Of a stretch of DNA of 48,881 nt, positions 1 through 7,900 are shown in pieces. The first letter of the stretch is position 1. The number at the start of each line of letters is the position of its first letter. The notes under the pieces are model-generated. The model was not told where the DNA came from. It was given only the letters and a program-made list of their open reading frames with translations, and did not search any database. The stretch is from a virus. Location: positions 1 through 48,881 of IMG/VR virus record IMGVR_UViG_3300047352_000137. One strand, 5' to 3'. The position numbers and the translations under genes are program-made.

Positions 1-1
1 T

Positions 2-175
2 GTGCTGGATAGCAGCAACGAATATGGCAACGACCTGACCAATACTGAAAAGCAGGCAAAGGTTTTGCGTAGCTCTGGATACCTAGAGTATGGCAAAGCT
101 CTTGGCGATTGGGGGTCAGAAGACTTCTCTGCCATCGACTCTGCTGTTACAGCCGCAAAAGCATATACACCGTAA
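2..175 (+). CDS. C-terminal fragment of a cut gene, probably tail-associated
   Basis: An open frame enters from the left edge and ends at TAA (173-175), leaving 57 residues. The fragment is hydrophilic and ends in AVTAAKAYTP. It has no motif I recognise. The gene entering the right edge of the window is a tail-fibre-like protein, so on a circular molecule this fragment could be the tail end of that gene or of a close neighbour. That is inference from position only. A strong ribosome-binding stretch (TAAGGAAAAAAAG) for the next gene follows directly, so the two belong to one transcript. Confidence 0.6.
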   Translation: MLDSSNEYGNDLTNTEKQAKVLRSSGYLEYGKALGDWGSEDFSAIDSAVTAAKAYTP

Positions 176-188
176 GGAAAAAAAGACC

Positions 189-362
189 GTGCAAATCAAC
201 CTAGAAGAAAACGAGATCAACGCAATCCTAGCAATCCTTGGTGATATGCCAAGTAAATCAGGCACTTGGCCTTTGATGATGAAGATTAAGGTACAAGCTG
301 ACGCGCAACTCGTTGAGCCAGAAGAAGACGACGAAGAAGAGACTGAAGTCGTAAATGGCTGA
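189..362 (+). CDS. Small acidic protein, function unknown
   Basis: A 57-residue protein. I start it at GTG 189 because AAGGAAAAAAAG lies just upstream, whereas the frame opened further left has no binding site and runs inside the preceding gene. The N-terminal half (QINLEENEINAILAILGDMP) reads as a short amphipathic helix pair. The last 20 residues are almost all Glu, Asp and Val. Similar small proteins with a conserved ILG-x(2)-P pattern are, as far as I recall, common beside the lysis and fibre genes of marine phages. The role is unknown. Its end overlaps the next start by 8 bases, which suggests coupled translation. Confidence 0.65.
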   Translation: MQINLEENEINAILAILGDMPSKSGTWPLMMKIKVQADAQLVEPEEDDEEETEVVNG

Positions 363-1068
363 AATACAGTTTCAGATGCACCCGCTGCCGTCAGTATTCT
401 TGATGGAGTTGGATATACCGACAGAGTTTGTTGAATCGTGCAATGACTATCTTGATGAGCTAGTCAAGCAGGACAATAAGGTAAGCGCAGCGCATACACT
501 GGTAGGTCAGATCAAGACAGGCGAGCAGCTTGTAATGGATCACGAAGATCCAAGGCTGGCACCGTTTTCTAGGTTCTTGTGCGAGATGGGCGTGACGTAT
601 GTTAACCAGTTCATGGCGCAATCTGGTCAGGTGCTAGACGGTAATCGTAACGTAGAAATAGATGAGCTATGGTCTGTGCATAGCTATGAGGGCGACTACA
701 ACCCGATCCACGATCATGGCACGAAGACTGTGATGGGTATTAGCTGTACGACATGGACGAAGGTGCCGCCACAGATAGTGCAGGGGCCAAGGCCGGGATC
801 GCAAGAATACGGGCTATACAACGCCTCTGGCGAGTCAGACGGCTGTTTGTGCTTCAACTACGGGCAGTCAAGCACATGGGATAGAGAACGGCTGAAGCCT
901 ACGCAGAATGTCGTAGTTAGGCCGCAGGTGGGACGGTTATATATGTTCCCATCGTGGATGCAGCACATGGTGTATCCGTTTCAGGGGGAAGGCGAGCGAA
1001 GGACAGTAGCTGCCAACATAAATTGCTTTCCTGTGCAGAATGAAGGAGCGGTAAATGACACCCACTGA
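355..1068 (+). CDS. 2OG-Fe(II) oxygenase (double-stranded beta-helix)
   Basis: This 237-residue protein fits the phage 2-oxoglutarate/Fe(II)-dependent dioxygenase group resembling Pfam 2OG-FeII_Oxy_5. Metal ligands are visible as an H-x-H pair (H119-D-H121, after YEGDYNPI) and a distal histidine in FPSWMQHMVYPF (H204). R215 or R216 is placed to bind the 2-oxoglutarate carboxylate before AANINCF. Such enzymes hydroxylate proteins, nucleotides or small molecules; the substrate cannot be read from sequence. It sits between tail and lysis genes, so modification of a virion or envelope component is possible but unproven. The start overlaps the previous gene and the end overlaps the next by 14 bases. 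A second, differently built oxygenase lies at 31608. Confidence 0.85.
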   Translation: MAEIQFQMHPLPSVFLMELDIPTEFVESCNDYLDELVKQDNKVSAAHTLVGQIKTGEQLVMDHEDPRLAPFSRFLCEMGVTYVNQFMAQSGQVLDGNRNVEIDELWSVHSYEGDYNPIHDHGTKTVMGISCTTWTKVPPQIVQGPRPGSQEYGLYNASGESDGCLCFNYGQSSTWDRERLKPTQNVVVRPQVGRLYMFPSWMQHMVYPFQGEGERRTVAANINCFPVQNEGAVNDTH

Positions 1069-1237
1069 GAAGGCAATAGCCCAGATTGAAGCGCATGAGC
1101 GTGAATGTGCGGTACGTTACGAAGCTATCGAAAAGCGCCTCGCTTCTGGCAGCAAACGATTTGATCGTCTCGAAATGATGATTTGGGGGGTCTACGTCAC
1201 AGTCGTTGTAGCTGTAGCTTTACCGCAACTTATGTGA
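1055..1237 (+). CDS. Small C-tail-anchored membrane protein
   Basis: A 60-residue protein with a charged helical N-terminus (about residues 1-40, coiled-coil-like, rich in Glu, Arg and Lys) and one C-terminal transmembrane segment (about 42-59, WGVYVTVVVAVALP). It overlaps the oxygenase gene by 14 bases and precedes more membrane proteins and the spanin/endolysin genes. A role in the lysis cassette, as an accessory holin or antiholin, is plausible from place and shape. No family signature is visible, so this is inference. Confidence 0.65.
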   Translation: MTPTEKAIAQIEAHERECAVRYEAIEKRLASGSKRFDRLEMMIWGVYVTVVVAVALPQLM

Positions 1238-1247
1238 GGTAAGTCCT

Positions 1248-1712
1248 ATGGTGATCGAATCTGTCGCAGCGGCGGGGATGCTGCTGAGCCAAATTAACCA
1301 AGTTATTCAACAGGTTAACGAGACAGGTTCGGGTGTGCAGCAGGCGATGGGGCTGATTTCCGATTTCGGAGAAGCCCTGAACACGTTTGAAGTAGATCGT
1401 AAAAACTCTACGTTCAAGCCGCTTAGCCAAAATGACATCCTCAAGATACAGATGCTTCGTAGGCAGTATGAGAGGCATTGGCAAAGCGTAAATGACTTGC
1501 TTTTGGTTGCTGATCCTAAGCTCTTAGAAGATTTCAAAAGGGCTAAAAAAGAACAGGAAGAAGCGCGGCAGAGGCACTTAGCGATGTTAGCTCGAAAGAA
1601 AAAGGCGCGTGCTCTTCTTATCAGCCAGATCTTAGTAGGAGGAACGACGCTCCTGATCGGGGGGTCAATAGCGGTTGGAACCATCTTTATCGTTATTAAG
1701 ATATTCGGATGA
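1248..1712 (+). CDS. Membrane-anchored helical protein near lysis genes
   Basis: A 154-residue protein preceded by GAGGTAAG as binding site. The N-terminal 100 residues are helical and polar. A strongly basic stretch (about 103-122, ending RKKKARAL) leads into a C-terminal transmembrane segment (about 125-151, ISQILVGGTTLLIGGSIAVG) with a short IKIFG tail. The predicted topology is N-in with one span. It overlaps the next gene by 4 bases (ATGATGG). No catalytic motif is seen. It may help holin timing or envelope attachment, but the function is unknown. Confidence 0.65.
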   Translation: MVIESVAAAGMLLSQINQVIQQVNETGSGVQQAMGLISDFGEALNTFEVDRKNSTFKPLSQNDILKIQMLRRQYERHWQSVNDLLLVADPKLLEDFKRAKKEQEEARQRHLAMLARKKKARALLISQILVGGTTLLIGGSIAVGTIFIVIKIFG

Positions 1713-1915
1713 TGGCCTTCTTGTTAGTCGTTGTAATTAACGGCGAGCCAATACCCGATCAGTTTTACTTTCGAGACATTACACGGTGTAACACGTTTGC
1801 GTATTACGTCAGCACAGGTAAAACCAAGATAAACAACCGCTACCAGATGCAGGAAAACATAACGGCTTATTGCATACCGAAGCGGGTGCCAGCCAACACA
1901 CGGACATGGGACTGA
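1709..1915 (+). CDS. Small secreted or membrane-associated protein
   Basis: A 68-residue protein starting MMAFLLVVVINGEPI, a short hydrophobic start that could act as a signal or anchor. It has two cysteines (CNTF and AYCIP), which could form a disulfide if exported. It overlaps the preceding gene by 4 bases, and its TGA stop overlaps the next ATG (TGATG). These tight joints support a real gene. I recognise no family. The position suggests an envelope or lysis-related role. Confidence 0.55.
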   Translation: MMAFLLVVVINGEPIPDQFYFRDITRCNTFAYYVSTGKTKINNRYQMQENITAYCIPKRVPANTRTWD

Positions 1916-2241
1916 TGGCAGCGAAGCGTTTACAAGAAGGCAGCGAATACGCCGAATACGATGCGGATGGGGACGGTATTGTTACCGACGAAGAGCTAAA
2001 CACCAGCAAAGAATTACAAGAGCTACGCCTGCAACATGAACGTGCTGATGCTCAGAGGGCTATGTCATGGTTTGCGCTGTGGGGCATGTTGCTCTATCCA
2101 AGCCTTGTGGTTGTCAGTGAGTTCTTCGGGATGAACCAAGCTGCATCTATCTTGGGCGATATGGCAGCGGTTTATTTTGTCAGTGTTGCAGGCATCCTAG
2201 CTGCGTTTTTTGGCGCACAAGCATGGTCGAATAGGAAATAG
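1915..2241 (+). CDS. Holin candidate with N-terminal EF-hand and two membrane spans
   Basis: About 108 residues from ATG 1915, chosen because it forms a TGATG overlap with the previous stop; ATG 1906 is an in-frame alternative. The N-terminus carries a canonical calcium-binding EF-hand loop, DADGDGIVTDEE. After a charged helix come two hydrophobic segments (about residues 48-70, SWFALWGMLLYPSLVVVS, and 80-102, AAVYFVSVAGILAAFFGA). The protein ends in a basic tail, SNRK. Two-span small proteins just before spanin and endolysin genes are typical class II holins. As the endolysin here has no membrane export segment, a holin is required, and this is the best candidate. The calcium-sensing idea is inference. 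Confidence 0.65.
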   Translation: MAAKRLQEGSEYAEYDADGDGIVTDEELNTSKELQELRLQHERADAQRAMSWFALWGMLLYPSLVVVSEFFGMNQAASILGDMAAVYFVSVAGILAAFFGAQAWSNRK

Positions 2242-2242
2242 A

Positions 2243-2641
2243 ATGTGGCAGATAGCGGGTGTTCTGGGCGTGGCCTTGGTTCTCACGGGCGGAGCTTTCA
2301 AGATGTATGCGGACAAGACTGAGGCTGAGAAAGAGGCAATGGCTACCAAGCTCCGCGTTGCCGCCGAAAACGAATTAGTCCTAGAAAACAGCATATTCAA
2401 CTTGAACAACCAGCTTACTGAGGCGGAAGAGCGGCAGCAGCGCATATTGGATCGAGTAAATGACCTTCAGGCTGCTAACGCACAGGCCCAGCAAGAGGTG
2501 GAATCGATCAGAAAAAAGTTCGCAAAGCACGATATGAATGTGCTGTCGCTGCGCAAACCGGGTCTGATCGAAAACATCATCAACCGTGGCACGAAGGGGG
2601 TTCTGAGTGATCTGGAAGCTATTACCGATCCTGCTTCTTAG
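2243..2641 (+). CDS. Rz-like inner-membrane spanin (i-spanin)
   Basis: About 132 residues from ATG 2243 (MWQIAGVLG), with GGAAA upstream. One N-terminal membrane segment (about residues 3-21) is followed by a long polar coiled coil (about 25-105, rich in Glu, Gln, Lys and Ala). This is the layout of i-spanins, which stay in the inner membrane and reach through the periplasm. The next gene starts inside its 3' end in another frame and encodes a lipoprotein. That matches the overlapping Rz/Rz1 arrangement, in which the pair fuses inner and outer membrane after the endolysin acts. There is no sequence signature beyond architecture. Confidence 0.7.
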   Translation: MWQIAGVLGVALVLTGGAFKMYADKTEAEKEAMATKLRVAAENELVLENSIFNLNNQLTEAEERQQRILDRVNDLQAANAQAQQEVESIRKKFAKHDMNVLSLRKPGLIENIINRGTKGVLSDLEAITDPAS

Positions 2642-3008
2642 CGGCTGTGGACTACTGGGTCGAGAGCCATACGTCCCTGAAACGAAAAAGGTCGAGGTGG
2701 TTACCGTCACGCAGCCAGCCGCTGTTTATCACCCACCCCTGCCAAACGCGATCTCTACGCTACCTGTGGAGTGGAAGGTTCTCACGCCTGAGACCATGCA
2801 GGAATATCTTGACGATCTTAACGAAGGCAACGCCCCGACAAACGCTTACTATGGCTTATCGACCAAAGGCTATGAGAACCTTTCGGCAAACATGGCGGAA
2901 GTTAAAAGATACATACGCCAAGTGCTCAGTATTGTACAATACTACAAAAATTTGGACGAGGAACTCGATGATGAGAGTGACGAGCGAGGAAGGAATAGCC
3001 CTGATTAA
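2607..3008 (+). CDS. Rz1-like outer-membrane lipoprotein spanin (o-spanin)
   Basis: A 133-residue protein starting at GTG 2607, inside the end of the Rz-like gene. The N-terminus MIWKLLPILLLSGCG is a lipoprotein signal with lipobox L-S-G-C, giving lipidated Cys14. The next residues (GLLGREPY) have no Asp at +2, consistent with outer-membrane sorting. A proline-containing middle (PPLPNA) and a helical C-terminal half follow. The partner would be the Rz-like protein. It is longer than lambda Rz1 (60 residues). Its last 41 bases overlap the start of the endolysin gene, so three reading frames are nested in sequence. Confidence 0.75.
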   Translation: MIWKLLPILLLSGCGLLGREPYVPETKKVEVVTVTQPAAVYHPPLPNAISTLPVEWKVLTPETMQEYLDDLNEGNAPTNAYYGLSTKGYENLSANMAEVKRYIRQVLSIVQYYKNLDEELDDESDERGRNSPD

Positions 3009-3417
3009 AAAGTTTGAGGGCTGTGAGCTGGATGCTTATCAGTGCTCCGCCAACGTCTGGACGATTGGTTACGGCCACACAAGAGGCATTAGCGAAGGCG
3101 ACACATGCACACAAGCGCAAGCCGACGAAATGCTTGTCGATGATTTGCAGGAGTTCGAGGGTTACGTCAACGAGCTGGTTGATGCAGAGCTGACGCAAAG
3201 TCAGTTTGACGCGCTAGTGGCTTGGACATACAACCTTGGCCCAACCAACCTAAAATCCTCCACGCTACTCAAGCGTTTGAATGAAGGTGACATGGCGGAC
3301 GTGCCACACCAGATTCGTCGATGGAATAAGGCTGGCGGAAAGGTATTAGACGGTTTGATCCGAAGGCGCGAAGCAGAGGCGCTGCTTTTCCAAGGAGACG
3401 CTTGGGAAAATGTCTGA
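2968..3417 (+). CDS. Endolysin, GH24 lysozyme
   Basis: A 149-residue phage lysozyme cutting the beta-1,4 bond between MurNAc and GlcNAc. The T4-type catalytic triad spacing E-8x-(D/C)-5x-T is seen in FEGCELDAYQCSANVWTIGYGHT as E17, C26 and T32. The usual Asp is Cys, as known in some phage enzymes. The start is ATG 2968 or 2971; the longer upstream frame runs antiphase through the spanin gene and is not credible. The N-terminus is MMRVTSEEGIALIKKF, with no signal or SAR segment, so release needs a holin. The 3' end overlaps the terminase gene by 8 bases. Confidence 0.92.
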   Translation: MMRVTSEEGIALIKKFEGCELDAYQCSANVWTIGYGHTRGISEGDTCTQAQADEMLVDDLQEFEGYVNELVDAELTQSQFDALVAWTYNLGPTNLKSSTLLKRLNEGDMADVPHQIRRWNKAGGKVLDGLIRRREAEALLFQGDAWENV

Positions 3418-4894
3418 TCTTTCGCTCAAAGATTTTGAGATTCTATCGGAGCAAGATCAGAACGAAGCCTTGGCACTGCTGTCCCGCTATGACCAGATGG
3501 AAAAGCAGGATAAGTGTCAGGGCGATTTCATTGAGTTCGTCAAGCATATGTGGCCTGAGTGCATCTTGGGCCGTCATCACAAAATTATTGGGGATAAGTT
3601 CAACAAGATTGCGCAGGGCAAACTCAAGCGCCTGATCGTCTGCTTGCCCCCTCGACACTCTAAGTCTGAGTTTGCGAGTACTTACTTTCCTGCTTGGATG
3701 ATGGGGCGCAAGGGTGATCTCAAGATCATTCAAACCACGCACACGGCTGAGCTGGCGGTTAGATTCGGCAGAAAAGTCAGAAACATCATCGACTCGGATG
3801 ATTACTCTCAAGTATTTCCAGACCTACAATTGCAGGCGGACAACAAGTCTGCTGGCCGATGGACAACAAACCAAGAAGGTGAATCGTTCTACGCAGGCGT
3901 TGGCGGCGCTATCACGGGTCGCGGCGCTGACCTTTTGATCATTGATGATCCGCATTCAGAGCAAGACGCGATGTCGCCCACCGCGATGGAGTCGGCTTAC
4001 GAGTGGTATACCTCTGGCCCTCGTCAGCGTCTACAGCCGGGCGGCATCATCATCATCGTAATGACGCGCTGGAGCACCAAAGACCTTGTCGGCAAGGTGC
4101 TCAAAAAACAAGGTGACGATCACGCCGATCAATGGGACGTTGTCGAGTTTCCAGCCATCATGCCTGAATCTGATACTCCGCTTTGGCCAGAGTTTTGGAA
4201 GAAAGAAGAGCTGCTTTCTGTCAAAGCCTCACTGCCAATCAGCAAGTGGAATAGCCAGTGGATGCAAAACCCGACGGCTGAAGCTGGCTCTATCGTGAAG
4301 CGCGAATGGTGGCGTAAGTGGGAAAACGAGTGGGTGCCTGCTTACGACTATGTGATTCAGAGCTACGATACCGCTTTCAGCAAGAAAGAAACCGCTGACT
4401 ACTCTGCCATCACGACATGGGCGATATTTCAATCGCCAGATCAGGACACTCAAGCGTTGATTCTGCTGGACGCAAAGCGCGTGAGATTGGACTTCCCTGA
4501 GCTGAAAAGGCTGGCTTACGAGGAGTACAAGTATTGGGAGCCAGACTGCGTTTTGATCGAGGCAAAGGCCAGCGGAACACCCTTGACTCAAGAGCTTCGG
4601 CGCATGGGTATCCCTGTGACAGCCTATACACCGTCAAGAGGTCAAGATAAGATCGCAAGAATGAACAGTGTCGCCCCCATTTTTGAAAGCGGCATGGTGT
4701 GGGCACCAGACGAAAGCTTCGCTGAAGAGGTTATTGAGGAGATGGCAAGCTTTCCGTTTGGCGATAACGACGATTACTGTGACTCGGCAACGATGGCGTT
4801 GATGCGGTTCCGTCAAGGGGGCTTTTTGAGCTTACAAGACGATTACCCTGAAGAGGCTGAGTTTTTAAGGCGTGACAGACAGGTATATTACTGA
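3410..4894 (+). CDS. terL: Terminase large subunit (TerL)
   Basis: A 494-residue DNA-packaging motor and nuclease. The ATPase domain (about 60-270) has a deviant Walker A, PPRHSKSE (80-87), and Walker B LLIIDD (175-180). A coupling stretch MTRWS follows at 218-222. The RNase H-like nuclease (about 310-470) has the acidic triad D320 in SYDTAF, E384 in LIEAKASG, and D455/D458 in DDYCDS. Length is typical. It cuts concatemers and pumps DNA into the prohead through the portal encoded next, whose ATG overlaps its stop (TGATG). The small subunit is not adjacent but lies about 34 kb away at 38356. Confidence 0.95.
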   Translation: MSDLSLKDFEILSEQDQNEALALLSRYDQMEKQDKCQGDFIEFVKHMWPECILGRHHKIIGDKFNKIAQGKLKRLIVCLPPRHSKSEFASTYFPAWMMGRKGDLKIIQTTHTAELAVRFGRKVRNIIDSDDYSQVFPDLQLQADNKSAGRWTTNQEGESFYAGVGGAITGRGADLLIIDDPHSEQDAMSPTAMESAYEWYTSGPRQRLQPGGIIIIVMTRWSTKDLVGKVLKKQGDDHADQWDVVEFPAIMPESDTPLWPEFWKKEELLSVKASLPISKWNSQWMQNPTAEAGSIVKREWWRKWENEWVPAYDYVIQSYDTAFSKKETADYSAITTWAIFQSPDQDTQALILLDAKRVRLDFPELKRLAYEEYKYWEPDCVLIEAKASGTPLTQELRRMGIPVTAYTPSRGQDKIARMNSVAPIFESGMVWAPDESFAEEVIEEMASFPFGDNDDYCDSATMALMRFRQGGFLSLQDDYPEEAEFLRRDRQVYY

Positions 4895-7398
4895 TGGCTA
4901 TTGAGAAAAAAGGCTTAGGCACCGAGAACGATCCTGATGTGATGCCGATGGGCAGCGCGATGGAGATCGAGCCTGAGATGACTCGCAACGACGAGATTCG
5001 CAACGCAGCCGAGATATTGGTTGCTGAAGAAGAAATACTGATCGATGACGAGATCGACGCTGTTGAAGAGCAGATAGCCACAGACTTCAACGCCAACTTG
5101 GTTGATTTCATCTCAGACAGTGATTTATCCAAGCTGGCGAGCGATGTTATTGGCTCTATCAAATCAGACAAAGAAAGCCGTAGCGAGTGGGAAAAGACGT
5201 ACACCGATGGTTTGAAGTATCTGGGCATGAAGTTCGATGAGTCGCGCAGCCAGCCCTTTGAAGGCTCAAGCGGCGTTATTCATCCGATCTTGGCGGAATC
5301 GGTTACGCAGTTTCAGGCGCAGGCGTACAAAGAGCTGTTACCCGCGAAGGGGCCGGTTAAGACCGAAATCGTGGGGGTACGCAGCCCAGAGGTCGAAATG
5401 CAGGCTGGTCGCGTTCAAGACTTCATGAATTATTACATCATGAACATCATGGAGGAGTACGACCCGGAGCTGGATATGCTCCTGTTCTATCTTCCGCTCG
5501 CAGGCTCAGCTTTCAAAAAAGTGTACTTCGACACCGGCACAAGCCGTGCAATGAGCAAGTTCATCGAGCCTCAAGACCTTATCGTACCCTACGAAGCGCC
5601 TGATCTGTTTTCTGCTGAGCGAGTCACGCACGTTCTTAACATGAGCCGCAACGAAATCAAAAAGCAGCAGCTCAACGGGTTTTATGCCGATGTCGAGTTG
5701 AAGGGCGGTTCTATGACCGTCAGCCGAAGCGACATCGAGGAGCAGATTGATGAGATTGAGGGCATGGAGCCTTCGTATCAAGAAGACCGTGATCACGTCG
5801 TTTTCGAGACGCACACCATACTCGACATACCCGGCTTTGAGGACGTAGGAGAGGATGGCGAGCCTACAGGTTTGAAGCTGCCGTACATCGTCACAATAGA
5901 CGAGCAGAGCCAGAGGGTTTTGTCGATCAGACGCAACTACATCGAGACTGACCCGCGCAAGGCTAAGATCAACTTCTTCGTGCAGTATAAGTTTTTACCG
6001 GGCCTTGGATTCTACGGTTTGGGTCTGTCGCACATGATCGGTGGCATCTCTAAGTCGGCCACGTCGATCCTGCGCCAGCTCATTGATGCAGGCACCTTGG
6101 CGAATCTACCGGCAGGCTTCAAGGCTCGCGGTATGCGTATTCGTGACGAGGACAGCCCACTACAACCGGGTGAGTTCCGAGACATTGACACCACAGGCGC
6201 GTCATTGCGCGAGAACCTGATACCACTGCCGATCAAAGAACCCAGCAACGTGCTTATGCAGCTCTTGGGGCTGCTTGTAGAGTCTGGTAAGCGGTTTGCG
6301 TCGATAGCTGACATGAATGTCGGTGATATGAACCAAGCCATGCCAGTGGGCACCACAGTGGCTCTGCTGGAGCGTGGCACCAAGGTCATGAGCGCGATAC
6401 ACAAACGCCTGCACTACAGCCAGAAGCTGGAATTTCAGCTTCTTGCCAAAGTATTTGCCGAGTATCTGCCACCCAGCTATCCGTATGTCTCGCGCAATGG
6501 CCCACAAGAAATTATGGGTCAGGATTTTGATGGCCGAGTTGATGTCATCCCTGTATCAGATCCCAATATCTTCAGCCAATCACAGCGCATCACAATGGCT
6601 CAAGAGCTGCTAACGATGGTGCAATCTAACCCTGAGCTACACGGGCCACAGGGCATCTATGAGGCGTACAGGCGCATGTACTCGGCTCTCGGCGTTGATG
6701 ATGTGGACAGCCTCATACAGCCGCCAGCCCCGCCACCACAGCCAATGCCGGTTGATGCAGGCATAGAAAATAGTGGCTTTTTGATGGGGCAACCAGCGCA
6801 AGCGTTTGAGCCACAGAACCATCAGGCTCACATCGATGCTCACAGATCGTTGTTTTTGACCGACGTGGTTAAGCAGAACCCGCCGCTTCAGGGCATGGTC
6901 ATTGGCCACATGATGCAGCACTTGCAGTTCATGGCTGGTCAGATGGTTCAAGACCAGATACCGCCAGAGCTGAACCAACAGATGCAAGAAATGCAGGCCG
7001 CGCAACAGTCAGGACAGGTGCCCCCCCAGCAGCTCCAACAGATGCAAAGCCAGATTCAGATGCAAATCGAGCAGATATCATCGCCAGTGTTGGCTCAATT
7101 GACGCAAGAACTGCTTGAGTCGATTGGTCAGGGCGACGAGACAGATCCTCTGGTTCAGATTAGACAGCAAGAGCTTATGCTGAAAGAAAAGGCTATTGAT
7201 TCTGAAAACGAGCAGTTTGAGGCCAAGCAACAGCAACGTGCTGAAGAGAAGCTGCTGGAAACAGAGATTGCCAAGCAGCGCCTTGGCATCCAGAAGGAAG
7301 TTGCGGACGATAAGCTTGATGTGGCACTTCGTCGCCTAGAGCAACAAGCGGAGCTGAAGCTCCTAGACATGCAAAACAAAAACATGGGAGGCCGATAA
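4894..7398 (+). CDS. Portal protein, P22-like
   Basis: An 834-residue head-tail connector forming the dodecameric DNA gate. An acidic N-terminal leader (1-75) precedes the core. The core contains a stretch I recognise from podoviral and marine-phage portals, around IADMNVGDMNQAMPVGTT and ALLERGTKVMSAIHKRL (about residues 470-505). The C-terminal quarter (about 640-834) is glutamine-rich and coiled-coil (QQMQEMQAAQQSGQVPPQQ), like the barrel of P22 gp1. Length also matches the P22 class rather than the shorter HK97 type. It lies directly after TerL, the standard order, and overlaps the next gene by one base (TAATG). Confidence 0.9.
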   Translation: MAIEKKGLGTENDPDVMPMGSAMEIEPEMTRNDEIRNAAEILVAEEEILIDDEIDAVEEQIATDFNANLVDFISDSDLSKLASDVIGSIKSDKESRSEWEKTYTDGLKYLGMKFDESRSQPFEGSSGVIHPILAESVTQFQAQAYKELLPAKGPVKTEIVGVRSPEVEMQAGRVQDFMNYYIMNIMEEYDPELDMLLFYLPLAGSAFKKVYFDTGTSRAMSKFIEPQDLIVPYEAPDLFSAERVTHVLNMSRNEIKKQQLNGFYADVELKGGSMTVSRSDIEEQIDEIEGMEPSYQEDRDHVVFETHTILDIPGFEDVGEDGEPTGLKLPYIVTIDEQSQRVLSIRRNYIETDPRKAKINFFVQYKFLPGLGFYGLGLSHMIGGISKSATSILRQLIDAGTLANLPAGFKARGMRIRDEDSPLQPGEFRDIDTTGASLRENLIPLPIKEPSNVLMQLLGLLVESGKRFASIADMNVGDMNQAMPVGTTVALLERGTKVMSAIHKRLHYSQKLEFQLLAKVFAEYLPPSYPYVSRNGPQEIMGQDFDGRVDVIPVSDPNIFSQSQRITMAQELLTMVQSNPELHGPQGIYEAYRRMYSALGVDDVDSLIQPPAPPPQPMPVDAGIENSGFLMGQPAQAFEPQNHQAHIDAHRSLFLTDVVKQNPPLQGMVIGHMMQHLQFMAGQMVQDQIPPELNQQMQEMQAAQQSGQVPPQQLQQMQSQIQMQIEQISSPVLAQLTQELLESIGQGDETDPLVQIRQQELMLKEKAIDSENEQFEAKQQQRAEEKLLETEIAKQRLGIQKEVADDKLDVALRRLEQQAELKLLDMQNKNMGGR

Positions 7399-7730
7399 TG
7401 GCTGATTTGATTTCATCAACAAGTTATGTGCGACAGCGAATCGAAGAGCTGCGCGAAAGCAAAAGGCTTGCTAGGCAGGTAGAAATGGCTTTGGCAGAGA
7501 AGAAAGCTGAAGATGCTGCTGAGAAGAAAAGAAAGAGCGATGCTCGGATTGCTGCAAAACTAGCAAGGATTGCTGGGGAAGAGCCGCCTGTAATTGAAGA
7601 GCCAGCGGTTGAAGCAGTGGTCGCTGAAGAGGTTCAAGAAGAGCTTGTTATCGAGGAAGAGCCTATTATCAAAAAAGCGGCTAAAAAGGCCGCTGTGAAG
7701 AAAGAAACTGAAGAAAGCGAGGAAGACTGA
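7398..7730 (+). CDS. Charged Ala/Glu/Lys-rich helical protein
   Basis: A 110-residue protein, almost entirely charged. A helical N-terminal half (RQRIEELRESKRLARQVE) is followed by low-complexity acidic valine-rich repeats (EEPAVEAVVAEEVQEEL) and a lysine patch (KKAAKKAAVKK). No fold can be named. It is coupled on both sides by overlapping stop/start codons between portal and capsid-assembly genes. It may be an assembly helper or minor head component. I see no support for a more precise role. Confidence 0.6.
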   Translation: MADLISSTSYVRQRIEELRESKRLARQVEMALAEKKAEDAAEKKRKSDARIAAKLARIAGEEPPVIEEPAVEAVVAEEVQEELVIEEEPIIKKAAKKAAVKKETEESEED

Positions 7731-7900
7731 TGAAAGATATGAGCAGAATCAAGAAGGTTGAGTCACCAACTAAAAGCATCAAATCTGGCCCTACATCGCC
7801 TGAGTTGATTCGTCGCACGATGGGCGGTGAAATCAAGGTAATCAAGGCTCGTGGTGCCGGTGCTGCAACCCGTGGTTTTGACTTCCACGAGAAAGTTTAG
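7730..7900 (+). CDS. Small basic protein, marine-phage type
   Basis: A 56-residue protein between perfectly overlapping neighbours (TGATG at its start; its TAG shares a base with the next GTG). It ends in KARGAGAATRGFDFHEKV. A glycine-alanine-Arg C-terminal motif of the form RG-x-GAATRG-x-F is, from memory, repeated in many marine phage genomes at this position between portal and scaffold. The isoelectric point is high, so contact with DNA or an acidic partner is possible. The function is unknown. Confidence 0.65.
   Translation: MKDMSRIKKVESPTKSIKSGPTSPELIRRTMGGEIKVIKARGAGAATRGFDFHEKV

Noticed and set aside
2647-2967. N-terminal extension of the lysozyme frame
   Set aside because: Lies antiphase inside the o-spanin gene and its residues do not resemble any lysozyme domain; ATG 2968 gives the normal length.
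4731-5228. 165-codon minus-strand frame under TerL/portal
   Set aside because: Antisense shadow of two certain genes; Ser/Ile-rich composition typical of reversed coding DNA.
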